Below, piece after piece: positions 35,463 to 42,730 of a stretch of 54,865 bases of DNA. Each line of letters begins with the position of its first letter. Position 1 is the first letter of the stretch. Made by a program: the position numbers and the translations under genes. The notes beneath the pieces are model-generated. The model did not search any database. It worked only from the letters and a program-made list of their open reading frames with translations, and was not told the origin of the DNA. Where the stretch lies: the NCBI GenBank assembly GCA_903870055.1, contig CAIQBG010000037.1:1-54865 (forward strand), read 5' to 3'. Source of the stretch: an uncultured Pseudomonadota bacterium (lineage in GTDB: Bacteria; Pseudomonadota; Gammaproteobacteria; Burkholderiales; Rhodocyclaceae).

Positions 35463-36089
35463 ATGACGCAATACTTTAATATTCACCCCGAGACACCGCA
35501 GAAGCGATTGCTCGATCAGACGGCACAAATGCTCCGTGATGGTGCAGTGGTCGCGTTGCCTACAGACTCCTGTTATTCGCTGGCTTGCCATCTGGGCGAC
35601 GCTGCGGCACTGGAAAAGATTCGCAAGATCCGCGGCATTGATGATCACCATCTGATGACCCTGATGTGCCGCGATCTCTCCGATATTGGGCAGTATGCCC
35701 GTGTCGATAACAGCCAATACCGTTTGCTCAAGCTGGCCACGCCGGGAGCCTATACCTTTGTTCTGGAAGGCACCAAGGAACTGCCGCGCCGCATACTGCA
35801 CCCCAAACGTAAAACCCTGGGCCTGCGTATTCCGGACAACCGGATCATGCAGGGCGTGCTGGAAGTCCTGGGCGAACCCTTGCTCACCACCACATTAACG
35901 CTGCCCGGCGACGAAGAACCGCTCAGTGATGGCTGGTCGATCAAAGAACGTCTGGAAGGCAAGCTGGACCTGGTCGTGGAGGGGGGCTGGTGCGGTACCG
36001 AGCCAACGTCGGTGATTGATCTGAGTGAAATGCCACCGACCGTGCTGCGAGTCGGTCATGGCCCCCTGGCACCGCTAGGGCTGGAATAA
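35463..36089 (+). CDS. yciO: YciO, YrdC/Sua5-domain protein
   Basis: This 208-residue YrdC-fold protein has KRTLDQTAQMLRDG-like lead-in (here KRLLDQTAQMLRDG), VVALPTDSCYSLACHLGD and KIRKIRGIDDHHLMTLMCRDL. The YciO-type KTLGLRIPDNRIMQ and PTSVIDL segments are also present. YrdC/Sua5 enzymes make threonylcarbamoyl-AMP for tRNA t6A; YciO paralogues share the fold and their cellular substrate is less certain. The lack of the KxR-SxN-type Sua5 extension and its pairing with rnm point to YciO rather than TsaC. Confidence 0.86.
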   Translation: MTQYFNIHPETPQKRLLDQTAQMLRDGAVVALPTDSCYSLACHLGDAAALEKIRKIRGIDDHHLMTLMCRDLSDIGQYARVDNSQYRLLKLATPGAYTFVLEGTKELPRRILHPKRKTLGLRIPDNRIMQGVLEVLGEPLLTTTLTLPGDEEPLSDGWSIKERLEGKLDLVVEGGWCGTEPTSVIDLSEMPPTVLRVGHGPLAPLGLE

Positions 36090-36130
36090 CGAATGCAGAC
36101 GCCTGTTCCCGGCTTCTTCTGGTGGGGCTC

Positions 36131-36139
36131 TGTTAGAAT
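36131..36139 (+). promoter_or_regulatory. Extended -10 promoter for the M50 protease-trpS unit
   Basis: TGTTAGAAT reads as an extended -10 (TGn plus TAGAAT at 36134-36139), 22 bases before the M50 start. No good -35 is visible, which is usual for extended -10 promoters. Confidence 0.45.
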
Positions 36140-36160
36140 CGCTGGCTAAACGGATCCGTC

Positions 36161-36799
36161 ATGAATATTGATATCGCTCTGCTGGCCATCGCTGCCATCC
36201 CCATGATTTTTGCCATTACGCTGCATGAGGCAGCGCACGGCTATGTTGCGCGCTATTTTGGCGACCCAACCGCCTGGCAGCTGGGTCGTATTAGTCTTAA
36301 TCCGCTCCGTCATATTGATCTGGTCGGCACCATCATCGTTCCGGCCGCTACCTTGCTGTTTGGCGGCATCCTGTTCGGCTGGGCCAAACCGGTGCCTGTT
36401 GATTACAGCCGTTTGCGCCATCCGCGAGCCGATATGCGTTTGGTTGCCCTGGCGGGCCCTGCATCCAACCTGCTGATGGCATTCGGTTGGGCCTTGCTGC
36501 TTAAAGTCGGTCTGTCGACTAATAACTATTTCAGCGTGCCACTTGAAGAAATGTCTCGCATTGGGGTTTCTATCAACCTGATGCTGATGGCGATCAATCT
36601 GGTTCCGATTCTGCCGCTAGATGGTGGCCGCGTGCTGTTCAGCCTGTTGCCGCCATCGGCCGCACAGTCTTATGGCCGTAGCGAGCCATATGGCTTGCCG
36701 ATTCTGCTGCTTTTGCTGGTTACAGGCTTGCTCAGCGTGATCATTCTGCCGCTCATTCGAGCTGCCGGCAGCCTTATTTCCACGATTTTCTTCCTCTGA
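36161..36799 (+). CDS. Site-2 protease family (M50) membrane metalloprotease
   Basis: This 212-residue integral membrane protein has the zinc motif LHEAAHGY (HExxH) in the first helix and ILPLDGGRVL near the third, supplying the third ligand as in the M50 site-2 protease family. About five hydrophobic segments are seen, with no PDZ domain. Small SpoIVFB-like members of this kind are common upstream of trpS and scpAB in betaproteobacteria. Their substrates are unknown; a role in intramembrane cleavage of a regulator is only inference. trpS starts 7 bases after the stop. Confidence 0.88.
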   Translation: MNIDIALLAIAAIPMIFAITLHEAAHGYVARYFGDPTAWQLGRISLNPLRHIDLVGTIIVPAATLLFGGILFGWAKPVPVDYSRLRHPRADMRLVALAGPASNLLMAFGWALLLKVGLSTNNYFSVPLEEMSRIGVSINLMLMAINLVPILPLDGGRVLFSLLPPSAAQSYGRSEPYGLPILLLLLVTGLLSVIILPLIRAAGSLISTIFFL

Positions 36800-36806
36800 G
36801 TTACTG

Positions 36807-38003
36807 ATGTCTGCTGAACGCGTTCTTTCCGGCATGCGCCCTACGGGTAGCCTGCATCTGGGTCATTACCATGGGGTCATCGAGAACTGGGTACGCCTCC
36901 AGGAAAACTACGAGTGCCTCTTCTTCGTAGCCGATTGGCATGCGCTGACGACCCATTACGACGCGCCGCAAAACATTGCCCAGGCAGGTCGTGACATGGT
37001 TATCGACTGGATTGCAGCGGGTCTGGATCCGGAAAAATCGATTATTTTCCAGCAGTCACAAGTGCTGCAACACGCTGAATTACATCTGTTGCTTTCCATG
37101 ATGACGCCACTGGGTTGGCTGGAACGTGTGCCGACCTATAAGGATCAGCAGGAAAAGTTGTCACACAAAGATCTATCGACCTATGGCTTTCTCGGCTACC
37201 CGCTACTGCAATCGGCTGACATACTTGTTTATGGCGCCAAGCATGTGCCAGTCGGTGAAGATCAGGTGCCGCACGTTGAACTGACGCGTGAAGTAGCGCG
37301 CCGCTTTAACCACCTCTATGGTCGTACGCAAGAGTTCGAACAGGAAGTGATTGCTGCGCTCAAAAAGCTAGGCGCAACGGCAAAACCCTATAAAGATTTA
37401 CGTCAGCGTTATCAGCAAGAGGGTGATCATGAGGTACTGGGTCAGGCAGAAGCCTTCCTGGCCGGTGCCGATGTGCTGGATCTATCCGATAAAGAATCAC
37501 TCTGGGGCTGGTTAGTCGGCTCCGGCAAATCAATTCTTGTGGAACCGGCAGCCCTGCTGACCAAAGCCTCCAAGATGCCGGGCCTGGATGGTCAGAAAAT
37601 GTCCAAGTCTTACAACAACACCATCAGCCTGCGTGAAGCGCCGGAAGATGTGGCAAAGAAACTGAAAGCCATGCCGACTGATCCGGCACGTATCCGTCGT
37701 ACCGATGCGGGCAATCCAAAAAACTGTCCGGTATGGCAGCTGCATGAAGTTTATAGCGACGATGCCAAAAAGCAGTGGGTGACCGAAGGCTGTACCTCGG
37801 CAGGTATCGGTTGTATCGAATGTAAGAACGCCGTTGCCGAAGGTATTAATGTCGTACTCGCTCCGATGCGTGCACGCGCCGCCGAACTAGCCGCCGAGCC
37901 GGAAAAGATTGATCGCATTTTGCGCGAAGGTGCAGAGCGTGCCCGCGTGCTGGCCGATGAAACTATGTCGCGTGTGCGTAGCGTGATGGGGCTCACAGGT
38001 TAA
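36807..38003 (+). CDS. trpS: Tryptophanyl-tRNA synthetase
   Basis: Class I aminoacyl-tRNA synthetase that charges tRNA-Trp. The 398-residue protein has the HIGH-like motif SLHLGHYHG after RVLSGMRPTG and the KMSKS loop GQKMSKSYNNT. At ~64 residues longer than E. coli TrpS, it belongs to the longer form found in many betaproteobacteria; the extra sequence is mainly a mid-protein insertion around the acidic KDLRQRYQQEGDHEVLGQAE region. scpA begins immediately after the stop codon, so this unit reads trpS-scpA-scpB. Confidence 0.96.
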   Translation: MSAERVLSGMRPTGSLHLGHYHGVIENWVRLQENYECLFFVADWHALTTHYDAPQNIAQAGRDMVIDWIAAGLDPEKSIIFQQSQVLQHAELHLLLSMMTPLGWLERVPTYKDQQEKLSHKDLSTYGFLGYPLLQSADILVYGAKHVPVGEDQVPHVELTREVARRFNHLYGRTQEFEQEVIAALKKLGATAKPYKDLRQRYQQEGDHEVLGQAEAFLAGADVLDLSDKESLWGWLVGSGKSILVEPAALLTKASKMPGLDGQKMSKSYNNTISLREAPEDVAKKLKAMPTDPARIRRTDAGNPKNCPVWQLHEVYSDDAKKQWVTEGCTSAGIGCIECKNAVAEGINVVLAPMRARAAELAAEPEKIDRILREGAERARVLADETMSRVRSVMGLTG

Positions 38004-38006
38004 GTG

Positions 38007-38966
38007 ATGTCGACTGAAGATCAGCTTCCCGAAGAATCTGCCTTGCCGCCTGACGCTCAGGCAGAGGCGGGCGTGCCCGAGCCGGTTGCTTATGAACAGG
38101 CGATTCAGGTCACCGTTGAAAACGGTGAAACCCGGGTCATGCTTTACGGGCAGCCCATTGTCGACATGCCGCAGGATCTGTATATCCCGCCGGATGCGTT
38201 ATCGATCATGCTCGATGCCTTCGAAGGCCCGCTTGATCTATTGCTGTATCTGATCCGTAAAGCCAACGTCGACATCCTTGATATTCCGATGGCTTCACTG
38301 ACCATTCAGTATCTGGATTATGTCGAGGCCATGCGCTCGGAAAATCTGGAACTGGCCGCCGAATACCTGGTTATGGCTGCCATGCTGATTGAAATCAAAT
38401 CACGCATGCTGTTGCCTCGTCCGAAAGCCGATTTTGAAGAAGAGGCTGAAGACCCGCGTGCCGAACTGGTTCGCCGTCTGATCGAATATGAACAGATGAA
38501 ACTGGCCGCGCGTGAAATCGATGAACTGCCTAAAGCTGAAATCGACTTCCAGTGGCTCAATGTCTGGGTGGACAAAGAAGCGGTAGTCCGCCATCCGGAT
38601 GTATCGCCCGATGACCTGCACGCCGCCTGGCAGGCAGTAGTTCGTCAGGCCAAGCTGCACACCCATCACAAAATTGCCCGTGAAGAACTGTCGGTGCGCG
38701 AGCACATGGGGCTGATCCTGCGCACCTTGCGTAACAAAGAAGGCTATACCGAATTCGGTGAGCTGTTCGACGTTACCGGCGGTGTGCCGATGGTCGTGGT
38801 TAATTTCATTGCCTTGCTGGAGCTGTGTAAAGAACACTTGCTGGAAATGACGCAGACGGCCGCTTTCGCGCCGATCTACGTGCGTTTGCCTTCTGATGTG
38901 CCCGAACAGTCGATGTTCGAGACACCAGAGGCATTTGATGAAACAGAGGAGGGTGAGGATGTCTGA
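38007..38966 (+). CDS. scpA: Segregation and condensation protein A
   Basis: ScpA is the kleisin of the SMC-ScpA-ScpB condensin, which organises and segregates the chromosome. The 319-residue protein has the kleisin N-terminal domain ALSIMLDAFEGPLDLLLYLIRKANVDILDIPMASL and a C-terminal winged-helix segment (EYTEFGELFDVTGG-like region, here GYTEFGELFDV). An acidic ~50-residue N-terminal extension precedes the core. ATG 38007 is preferred; GTG 38004 abuts the trpS stop. It overlaps scpB by 8 bases. The SMC gene is not in the window. Confidence 0.94.
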   Translation: MSTEDQLPEESALPPDAQAEAGVPEPVAYEQAIQVTVENGETRVMLYGQPIVDMPQDLYIPPDALSIMLDAFEGPLDLLLYLIRKANVDILDIPMASLTIQYLDYVEAMRSENLELAAEYLVMAAMLIEIKSRMLLPRPKADFEEEAEDPRAELVRRLIEYEQMKLAAREIDELPKAEIDFQWLNVWVDKEAVVRHPDVSPDDLHAAWQAVVRQAKLHTHHKIAREELSVREHMGLILRTLRNKEGYTEFGELFDVTGGVPMVVVNFIALLELCKEHLLEMTQTAAFAPIYVRLPSDVPEQSMFETPEAFDETEEGEDV

Positions 38967-39576
38967 AGAACAGCGTTCCCTGACCGAGCTGGTTGAATCG
39001 ACCGAGGGTGTCGTTACCCTGGGTCCCGTAATTGATGTGGCTGATCTGGCCTGTATCGTTGAAGCCGCTTTGCTGGCATCGACAGCACCGCTGGATATGG
39101 TGCACTTGCGCCGCCTGTTTGATGACACCGTAGCGGCCGATGAAATTCTGCAAGCGCTGGGTCATTTGCAGGAGCGTTGGCAGAACCGTGGTTGCGAACT
39201 GCTGGAGCTGGCTGATGGCTGGCGTTTCCGCACGCATGCCAAGATCCAGCCGCACCTCGATCGCCTGAATCCTGAAAAACCACCGCGTTACTCACGTGCC
39301 GTGATGGAAACCCTGGCAATTATTGCCTACCGTCAACCCGTTACCCGTGGCGATATCGAAGACATCCGTGGCGTCACCGTTGCCACTCAGGTCATCCGTA
39401 CGCTAGAAGAACGTGGCTGGATTGATACCGTAGGTAATCGTGAAACACCGGGTAGACCGGCGCTGTATGCCACCACCCGTCAGTTCCTGGATGATCTGGG
39501 CTTGCGTAGCCTGACTGAACTGCCACCGCTTGAAACCATGCAGGGTGCCCTTGAAGGGATGCCCGGAGTTGAATAA
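38959..39576 (+). CDS. scpB: Segregation and condensation protein B
   Basis: ScpB dimers bind ScpA in the SMC condensin complex. The 205-residue protein has tandem winged-helix domains with IVEAALLASTAPLDMVHLRRLF and the signature YSRAVMETLAIIAYRQPVTRGDIEDIRGV, then GRPALYATTRQFLDDLGLRSL. ATG 38959 is used because a purine-rich GAGGAGGGTGAGG site precedes it. The longer open frame from 38896 lies inside scpA. It overlaps scpA by 8 bases and is followed by rluB after 3 bases. Confidence 0.95.
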   Translation: MSEEQRSLTELVESTEGVVTLGPVIDVADLACIVEAALLASTAPLDMVHLRRLFDDTVAADEILQALGHLQERWQNRGCELLELADGWRFRTHAKIQPHLDRLNPEKPPRYSRAVMETLAIIAYRQPVTRGDIEDIRGVTVATQVIRTLEERGWIDTVGNRETPGRPALYATTRQFLDDLGLRSLTELPPLETMQGALEGMPGVE

Positions 39577-39579
39577 CTA

Positions 39580-40650
39580 ATGCCCGCACCACGTAAACCC
39601 GCAGCACCGCGTAAGCCCACCGCTCGACCTGCTGCGCCGCGCCGCCCCAAACCGGTTGTCGCTCAACCAGAAGTCGACGAAGAAGAGTTTTTTGAAATCG
39701 ACCACGATGAGTCTTTCGAAGAGGAAGCCTCGGGCGCTCCGTTGCGTAAAGCTTCCGCTAATGCGGGTGAGCGTTTGCAGAAGCTTCTAGCGCAATGTGG
39801 CCTCGGCGGTCGCCGTGAGATGGAAGAGTGGATCACCGCTGGCCGTGTTCAGGTCAACGGAGAACCGGCAGTGCTGGGTCAACGTGTCCTGCCGGGAGAC
39901 CGGGTCAAGGTTAACGGCCGCCTCGTTAATCTGCATGGCGCTAGCCGTGCACCGCAGGTGTTGCTCTATCACAAGCCGGAAGGGGAGATTGTTTCCCGCA
40001 GCGATCCTTCAGGCCGTCCGAACGTCTTTAGTAACCTGCCGCGCGTGCGTGGTGGGAAGTGGATCGCAGTTGGTCGTCTGGATTTCAATACCAGCGGCCT
40101 CCTGTTGTTTACCACCTCGGGTGCGCTGGCCAATGCGCTGATGCACCCGCGTCATGAAATGGTTCGCGAGTACGCCGTGCGTGTACTGGGCCCAATGGAC
40201 GACGAAGCCAAAGACCAACTGAAAAAGGGTGTCGAGCTGGAAGATGGCCCGGCAGCGCTGAAGAGCATTGAAGATGCGGGTGGCGAAGGTGCCAACCAGT
40301 GGTATCGCGTCACCATTGCCGAAGGTCGTAACCGCGAAGTGCGCCGTTTGTTCGAAGCGGTTGGCCGTACCGTTAGCCGCCTGATCCGCGTTCGTTATGG
40401 CCCATTTCTGCTGCCACCGCGCCTCAAGCGGGGTCAGTCCCTGTTGGTTGAAGATGTCGACGTTGAAAAACTGGTCAAATCGCTCGGGGCAGATGCACAG
40501 GGCCCATCGCGTACGGTAGGTCAGAAGGTGCGAGGTGCCCGTCCGGGTGGCCGTCCGGCACCCCGAGGCCGTGCCCAGGCGCGATCTCAGGGTAAAGGTG
40601 CTGCGCCAAAGCGTAGCAGCCCTCGACCTGCAGCAAAAAAACCTTTATAA
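39580..40650 (+). CDS. rluB: 23S rRNA pseudouridine synthase RluB
   Basis: RluB forms pseudouridine at 2605 of 23S rRNA. The 356-residue protein has an S4 domain at ~65-120 (ERLQKLLAQCGLGGRREMEEWI) and the RsuA/RluB-type catalytic motif AVGRLDFNTSGLLLFTTSG. The substrate-binding region TIAEGRNREVRRLFEAVG follows. Both ends are extended by low-complexity tails: a Pro/Arg/Ala-rich N-terminus and a basic Gly/Arg/Ala/Pro C-terminus, probably disordered RNA-contacting segments. The stop codon overlaps the -10 hexamer of the rimP operon promoter. Confidence 0.93.
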   Translation: MPAPRKPAAPRKPTARPAAPRRPKPVVAQPEVDEEEFFEIDHDESFEEEASGAPLRKASANAGERLQKLLAQCGLGGRREMEEWITAGRVQVNGEPAVLGQRVLPGDRVKVNGRLVNLHGASRAPQVLLYHKPEGEIVSRSDPSGRPNVFSNLPRVRGGKWIAVGRLDFNTSGLLLFTTSGALANALMHPRHEMVREYAVRVLGPMDDEAKDQLKKGVELEDGPAALKSIEDAGGEGANQWYRVTIAEGRNREVRRLFEAVGRTVSRLIRVRYGPFLLPPRLKRGQSLLVEDVDVEKLVKSLGADAQGPSRTVGQKVRGARPGGRPAPRGRAQARSQGKGAAPKRSSPRPAAKKPL

Positions 40651-40651
40651 T
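40623..40651 (+). promoter_or_regulatory. Probable promoter of the rimP-nusA-infB operon
   Basis: TCGACC (40623-40628, 4/6 to TTGACA), a 17-base spacer and a perfect TATAAT (40646-40651) overlap the 3' end of rluB, including its TAA stop. This gives a leader of about 105 bases before rimP. Confidence 0.6.
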
Positions 40652-40671
40652 CGCAAAGTTGTGAATTTCCA

Positions 40672-40702
40672 GTGCCATCTGATCATTCAGGTCGGGTGGC
40701 AC
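40672..40702 (+). promoter_or_regulatory. Structured leader hairpin upstream of rimP
   Basis: An outer stem GTGCCA/TGGCAC (40672-40677 with 40697-40702) encloses a second possible stem CTGA/TCAG (40679-40682 with 40687-40690). CCATC (40675-40679) can also pair with GATGG (40719-40723), the 5' arm of the next hairpin, so alternative folds are possible. It may be a regulatory leader; function is inferred. Confidence 0.4.
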
Positions 40703-40719
40703 AGCCAGTTTTTGGCGTG

Positions 40720-40741
40720 ATGGGCTTTATGCCCATTTTTT
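40720..40741 (+). terminator. Terminator/attenuator before rimP
   Basis: A stem ATGGGC/GCCCAT (40720-40725 and 40731-40736) with a TTTAT loop runs into a T tract (40736-40741), 25 bases before the rimP ATG. Since a strong promoter lies upstream of it, it probably acts as an attenuator inside the leader as well as ending the rluB transcript. Confidence 0.65.
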
Positions 40742-40765
40742 ATTTGTGTTTTCTGTTTATTACAC

Positions 40766-41203
40766 ATGAGTCTGCAGGAACTGATTGAATCGACGGTCAC
40801 CGGACTGGGCTACGAGCTCGTCATGGTTGAGCTGTCTCCGCGTAGCCGCTTGGTCCGGGTGTTTATTGACGCCCCGGAAAAGCCGCGCGGCGTTGATGTG
40901 GAAGACTGTGCCACGGTGAGCAATCAACTGACGCACGTATTCCAGGTAGACAACATAGATTTCGACCGTCTGGAAGTTTCGTCACCGGGCCTAGATCGCC
41001 CGCTGGTGAAAGCTGCCGACTTCACCCGTTTTGCCGGTTCGCAAGTGCAAGTAAAACTGCGCATGCCAATCGGTGAGCGTCGCCAGTTCAACGGCACGCT
41101 GATCGGGATCGAAGGTGACCAGGTTCAGATTGAACTTGGTGAGAACACCATCAAATTCCCGTTATCGAACATCGACAAGGCTCGCCTTGTTCCCAAATTT
41201 TGA
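40766..41203 (+). CDS. rimP: Ribosome maturation factor RimP
   Basis: RimP is required for 30S subunit maturation. The 145-residue protein has [43 protein letters not shown] and the conserved [21 protein letters not shown]. It ends [11 protein letters not shown]. Its place as first gene before nusA and infB is near-universal in proteobacteria. nusA starts 25 bases after its stop. Expression probably depends on the promoter and attenuator-like leader upstream. Confidence 0.96.
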   Translation: MSLQELIESTVTGLGYELVMVELSPRSRLVRVFIDAPEKPRGVDVEDCATVSNQLTHVFQVDNIDFDRLEVSSPGLDRPLVKAADFTRFAGSQVQVKLRMPIGERRQFNGTLIGIEGDQVQIELGENTIKFPLSNIDKARLVPKF

Positions 41204-41228
41204 GCGCCACAGAGGAAAGGACACCCAA

Positions 41229-42719
41229 ATGACTCGTGAAATTCTATTGCTAGTCGATGCGCTGGCCCGTGAAAAGAACGTCAGCAAGGAAATCGTCTTT
41301 GCTTCCCTGGAGCTCGCGCTCGCACAAGCCACTCGCAAGAAGATGAACCTGGAAGCAGATATTCGCGTCGTTATCGACCGCGAAACAGGTGATTACGAAT
41401 CTTTCCGACGCTGGGAAATCGTTGAAGATGCAGATCTTGAAAACGAAGATGCCCAGCTGCCGATTAGTGAAGCACGTGAACAGCACGCCGACATCGATGT
41501 TGGTGACTCGATTGAAGAAGAGCTGGAGCCTATCGACTTCGGTCGTATTGGTGCCCAGGCTGCCAAGCAGGTCATTCTGCAAAAGATCCGTGATGCCGAG
41601 CGTGAAGCACTGCTTCAGAACTTCCTCGAGCGTGGCGAACACCTCGTTACCGGCACGATCAAGCGCATGGAACGTGGCAACGCCATTGTTGAAGTCGGCA
41701 AGATCGAAGCCGTACTGCCACGTGATCAGATGATCCAGCGCGAAAATCTGCGCCCGGGTGATCGTGTTAAGGCATTCCTGTTGCGCGTTGATCGTGCAGC
41801 ACGCGGCCCGCAAATTGTTCTGTCGCGTACAGCACCAGAATTTATCAGCCGCCTGTTCGAACTGGAAGTTCCGGAAATCGAAGATGGTCTGATGGAAATC
41901 AAGGCAGCAGCGCGTGACCCTGGCATGCGTGCCAAGATTGCGGTGCTGAGCAAAGATGCCCGTATCGACCCGATCGGTACCTGTGTTGGCCTGCGCGGTA
42001 TGCGCGTAACGGCTGTGCGTAATGAACTCGGCGGTGAAAACGTCGACATCATTATCTGGTCTGAAGATCCAGCGCAATTTGTAATCAATGCACTGGCACC
42101 AGCTGAAGTGACCTCCATCGTCGTCGACGAAGAGCGTCATGCCATGGATGTCGTTGTTGACGATGCCAACCTGGCTATCGCCATTGGTCGTGGTGGTCAG
42201 AACGTACGCCTGGCATCGGAACTCACCGGCTGGACCATCAATCTGATGACGCCAGAAGAGTCGCAGCGCAAGAATGAAGCTGAAACAGCGAACACACGCC
42301 TGCTGTTCATCGAAAAGCTGGATATCGATGAAGCGCTGGCTGATCTCCTGATCAATGAAGGTTTCTCTACGCTGGAAGAAGTGGCTTATGTGCCGCTGAC
42401 TGAAATGCTGGATATCGAAGGTCTGGAAGAAGAACTGATTAACGAACTGCGCACCCGTGCTCGCAACGCCTTGTTGACTGAAGCTATTGCTGCTGAAGAA
42501 AAGCTTGAAGACGTTGCTGAAGACATGCTGAACCTGCCAGGTATGGAAAAACCAATTGCCGTCAAACTGGCCGAAGCCGGTATCAAGACGCGTGATGACC
42601 TTGCAGATCTGGCGACTGACGAACTGGTGGAATACACCGGTATGACGCAAGCTGCTGCCGTTGCCCTCATTACAGAAGCCCGTGCCCGCTGGTTTGCTGA
42701 TGATGCAGCGTCCAACTAA
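41229..42719 (+). CDS. nusA: Transcription termination/antitermination protein NusA
   Basis: NusA binds RNA polymerase and modulates pausing, termination and antitermination. The 496-residue protein has the N-terminal RNAP-binding domain ([21 protein letters not shown]), an S1 domain ([19 protein letters not shown]) and two KH domains ([17 protein letters not shown] and [19 protein letters not shown]). Two C-terminal acidic repeats follow. Length equals E. coli NusA. ATG 41229 follows AGGAAAGG. In E. coli NusA feeds back on this operon's leader, which fits the structured leader seen before rimP. Confidence 0.97.
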   Translation: MTREILLLVDALAREKNVSKEIVFASLELALAQATRKKMNLEADIRVVIDRETGDYESFRRWEIVEDADLENEDAQLPISEAREQHADIDVGDSIEEELEPIDFGRIGAQAAKQVILQKIRDAEREALLQNFLERGEHLVTGTIKRMERGNAIVEVGKIEAVLPRDQMIQRENLRPGDRVKAFLLRVDRAARGPQIVLSRTAPEFISRLFELEVPEIEDGLMEIKAAARDPGMRAKIAVLSKDARIDPIGTCVGLRGMRVTAVRNELGGENVDIIIWSEDPAQFVINALAPAEVTSIVVDEERHAMDVVVDDANLAIAIGRGGQNVRLASELTGWTINLMTPEESQRKNEAETANTRLLFIEKLDIDEALADLLINEGFSTLEEVAYVPLTEMLDIEGLEEELINELRTRARNALLTEAIAAEEKLEDVAEDMLNLPGMEKPIAVKLAEAGIKTRDDLADLATDELVEYTGMTQAAAVALITEARARWFADDAASN

Positions 42720-42730
42720 TCGGAGAACTC

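Noticed and set aside
41250-42650. 466-codon open frame antisense to nusA
   Set aside because: It follows codon bias of nusA on the other strand; protein is compositionally odd (His/Phe/Gln rich) and matches no family I know.
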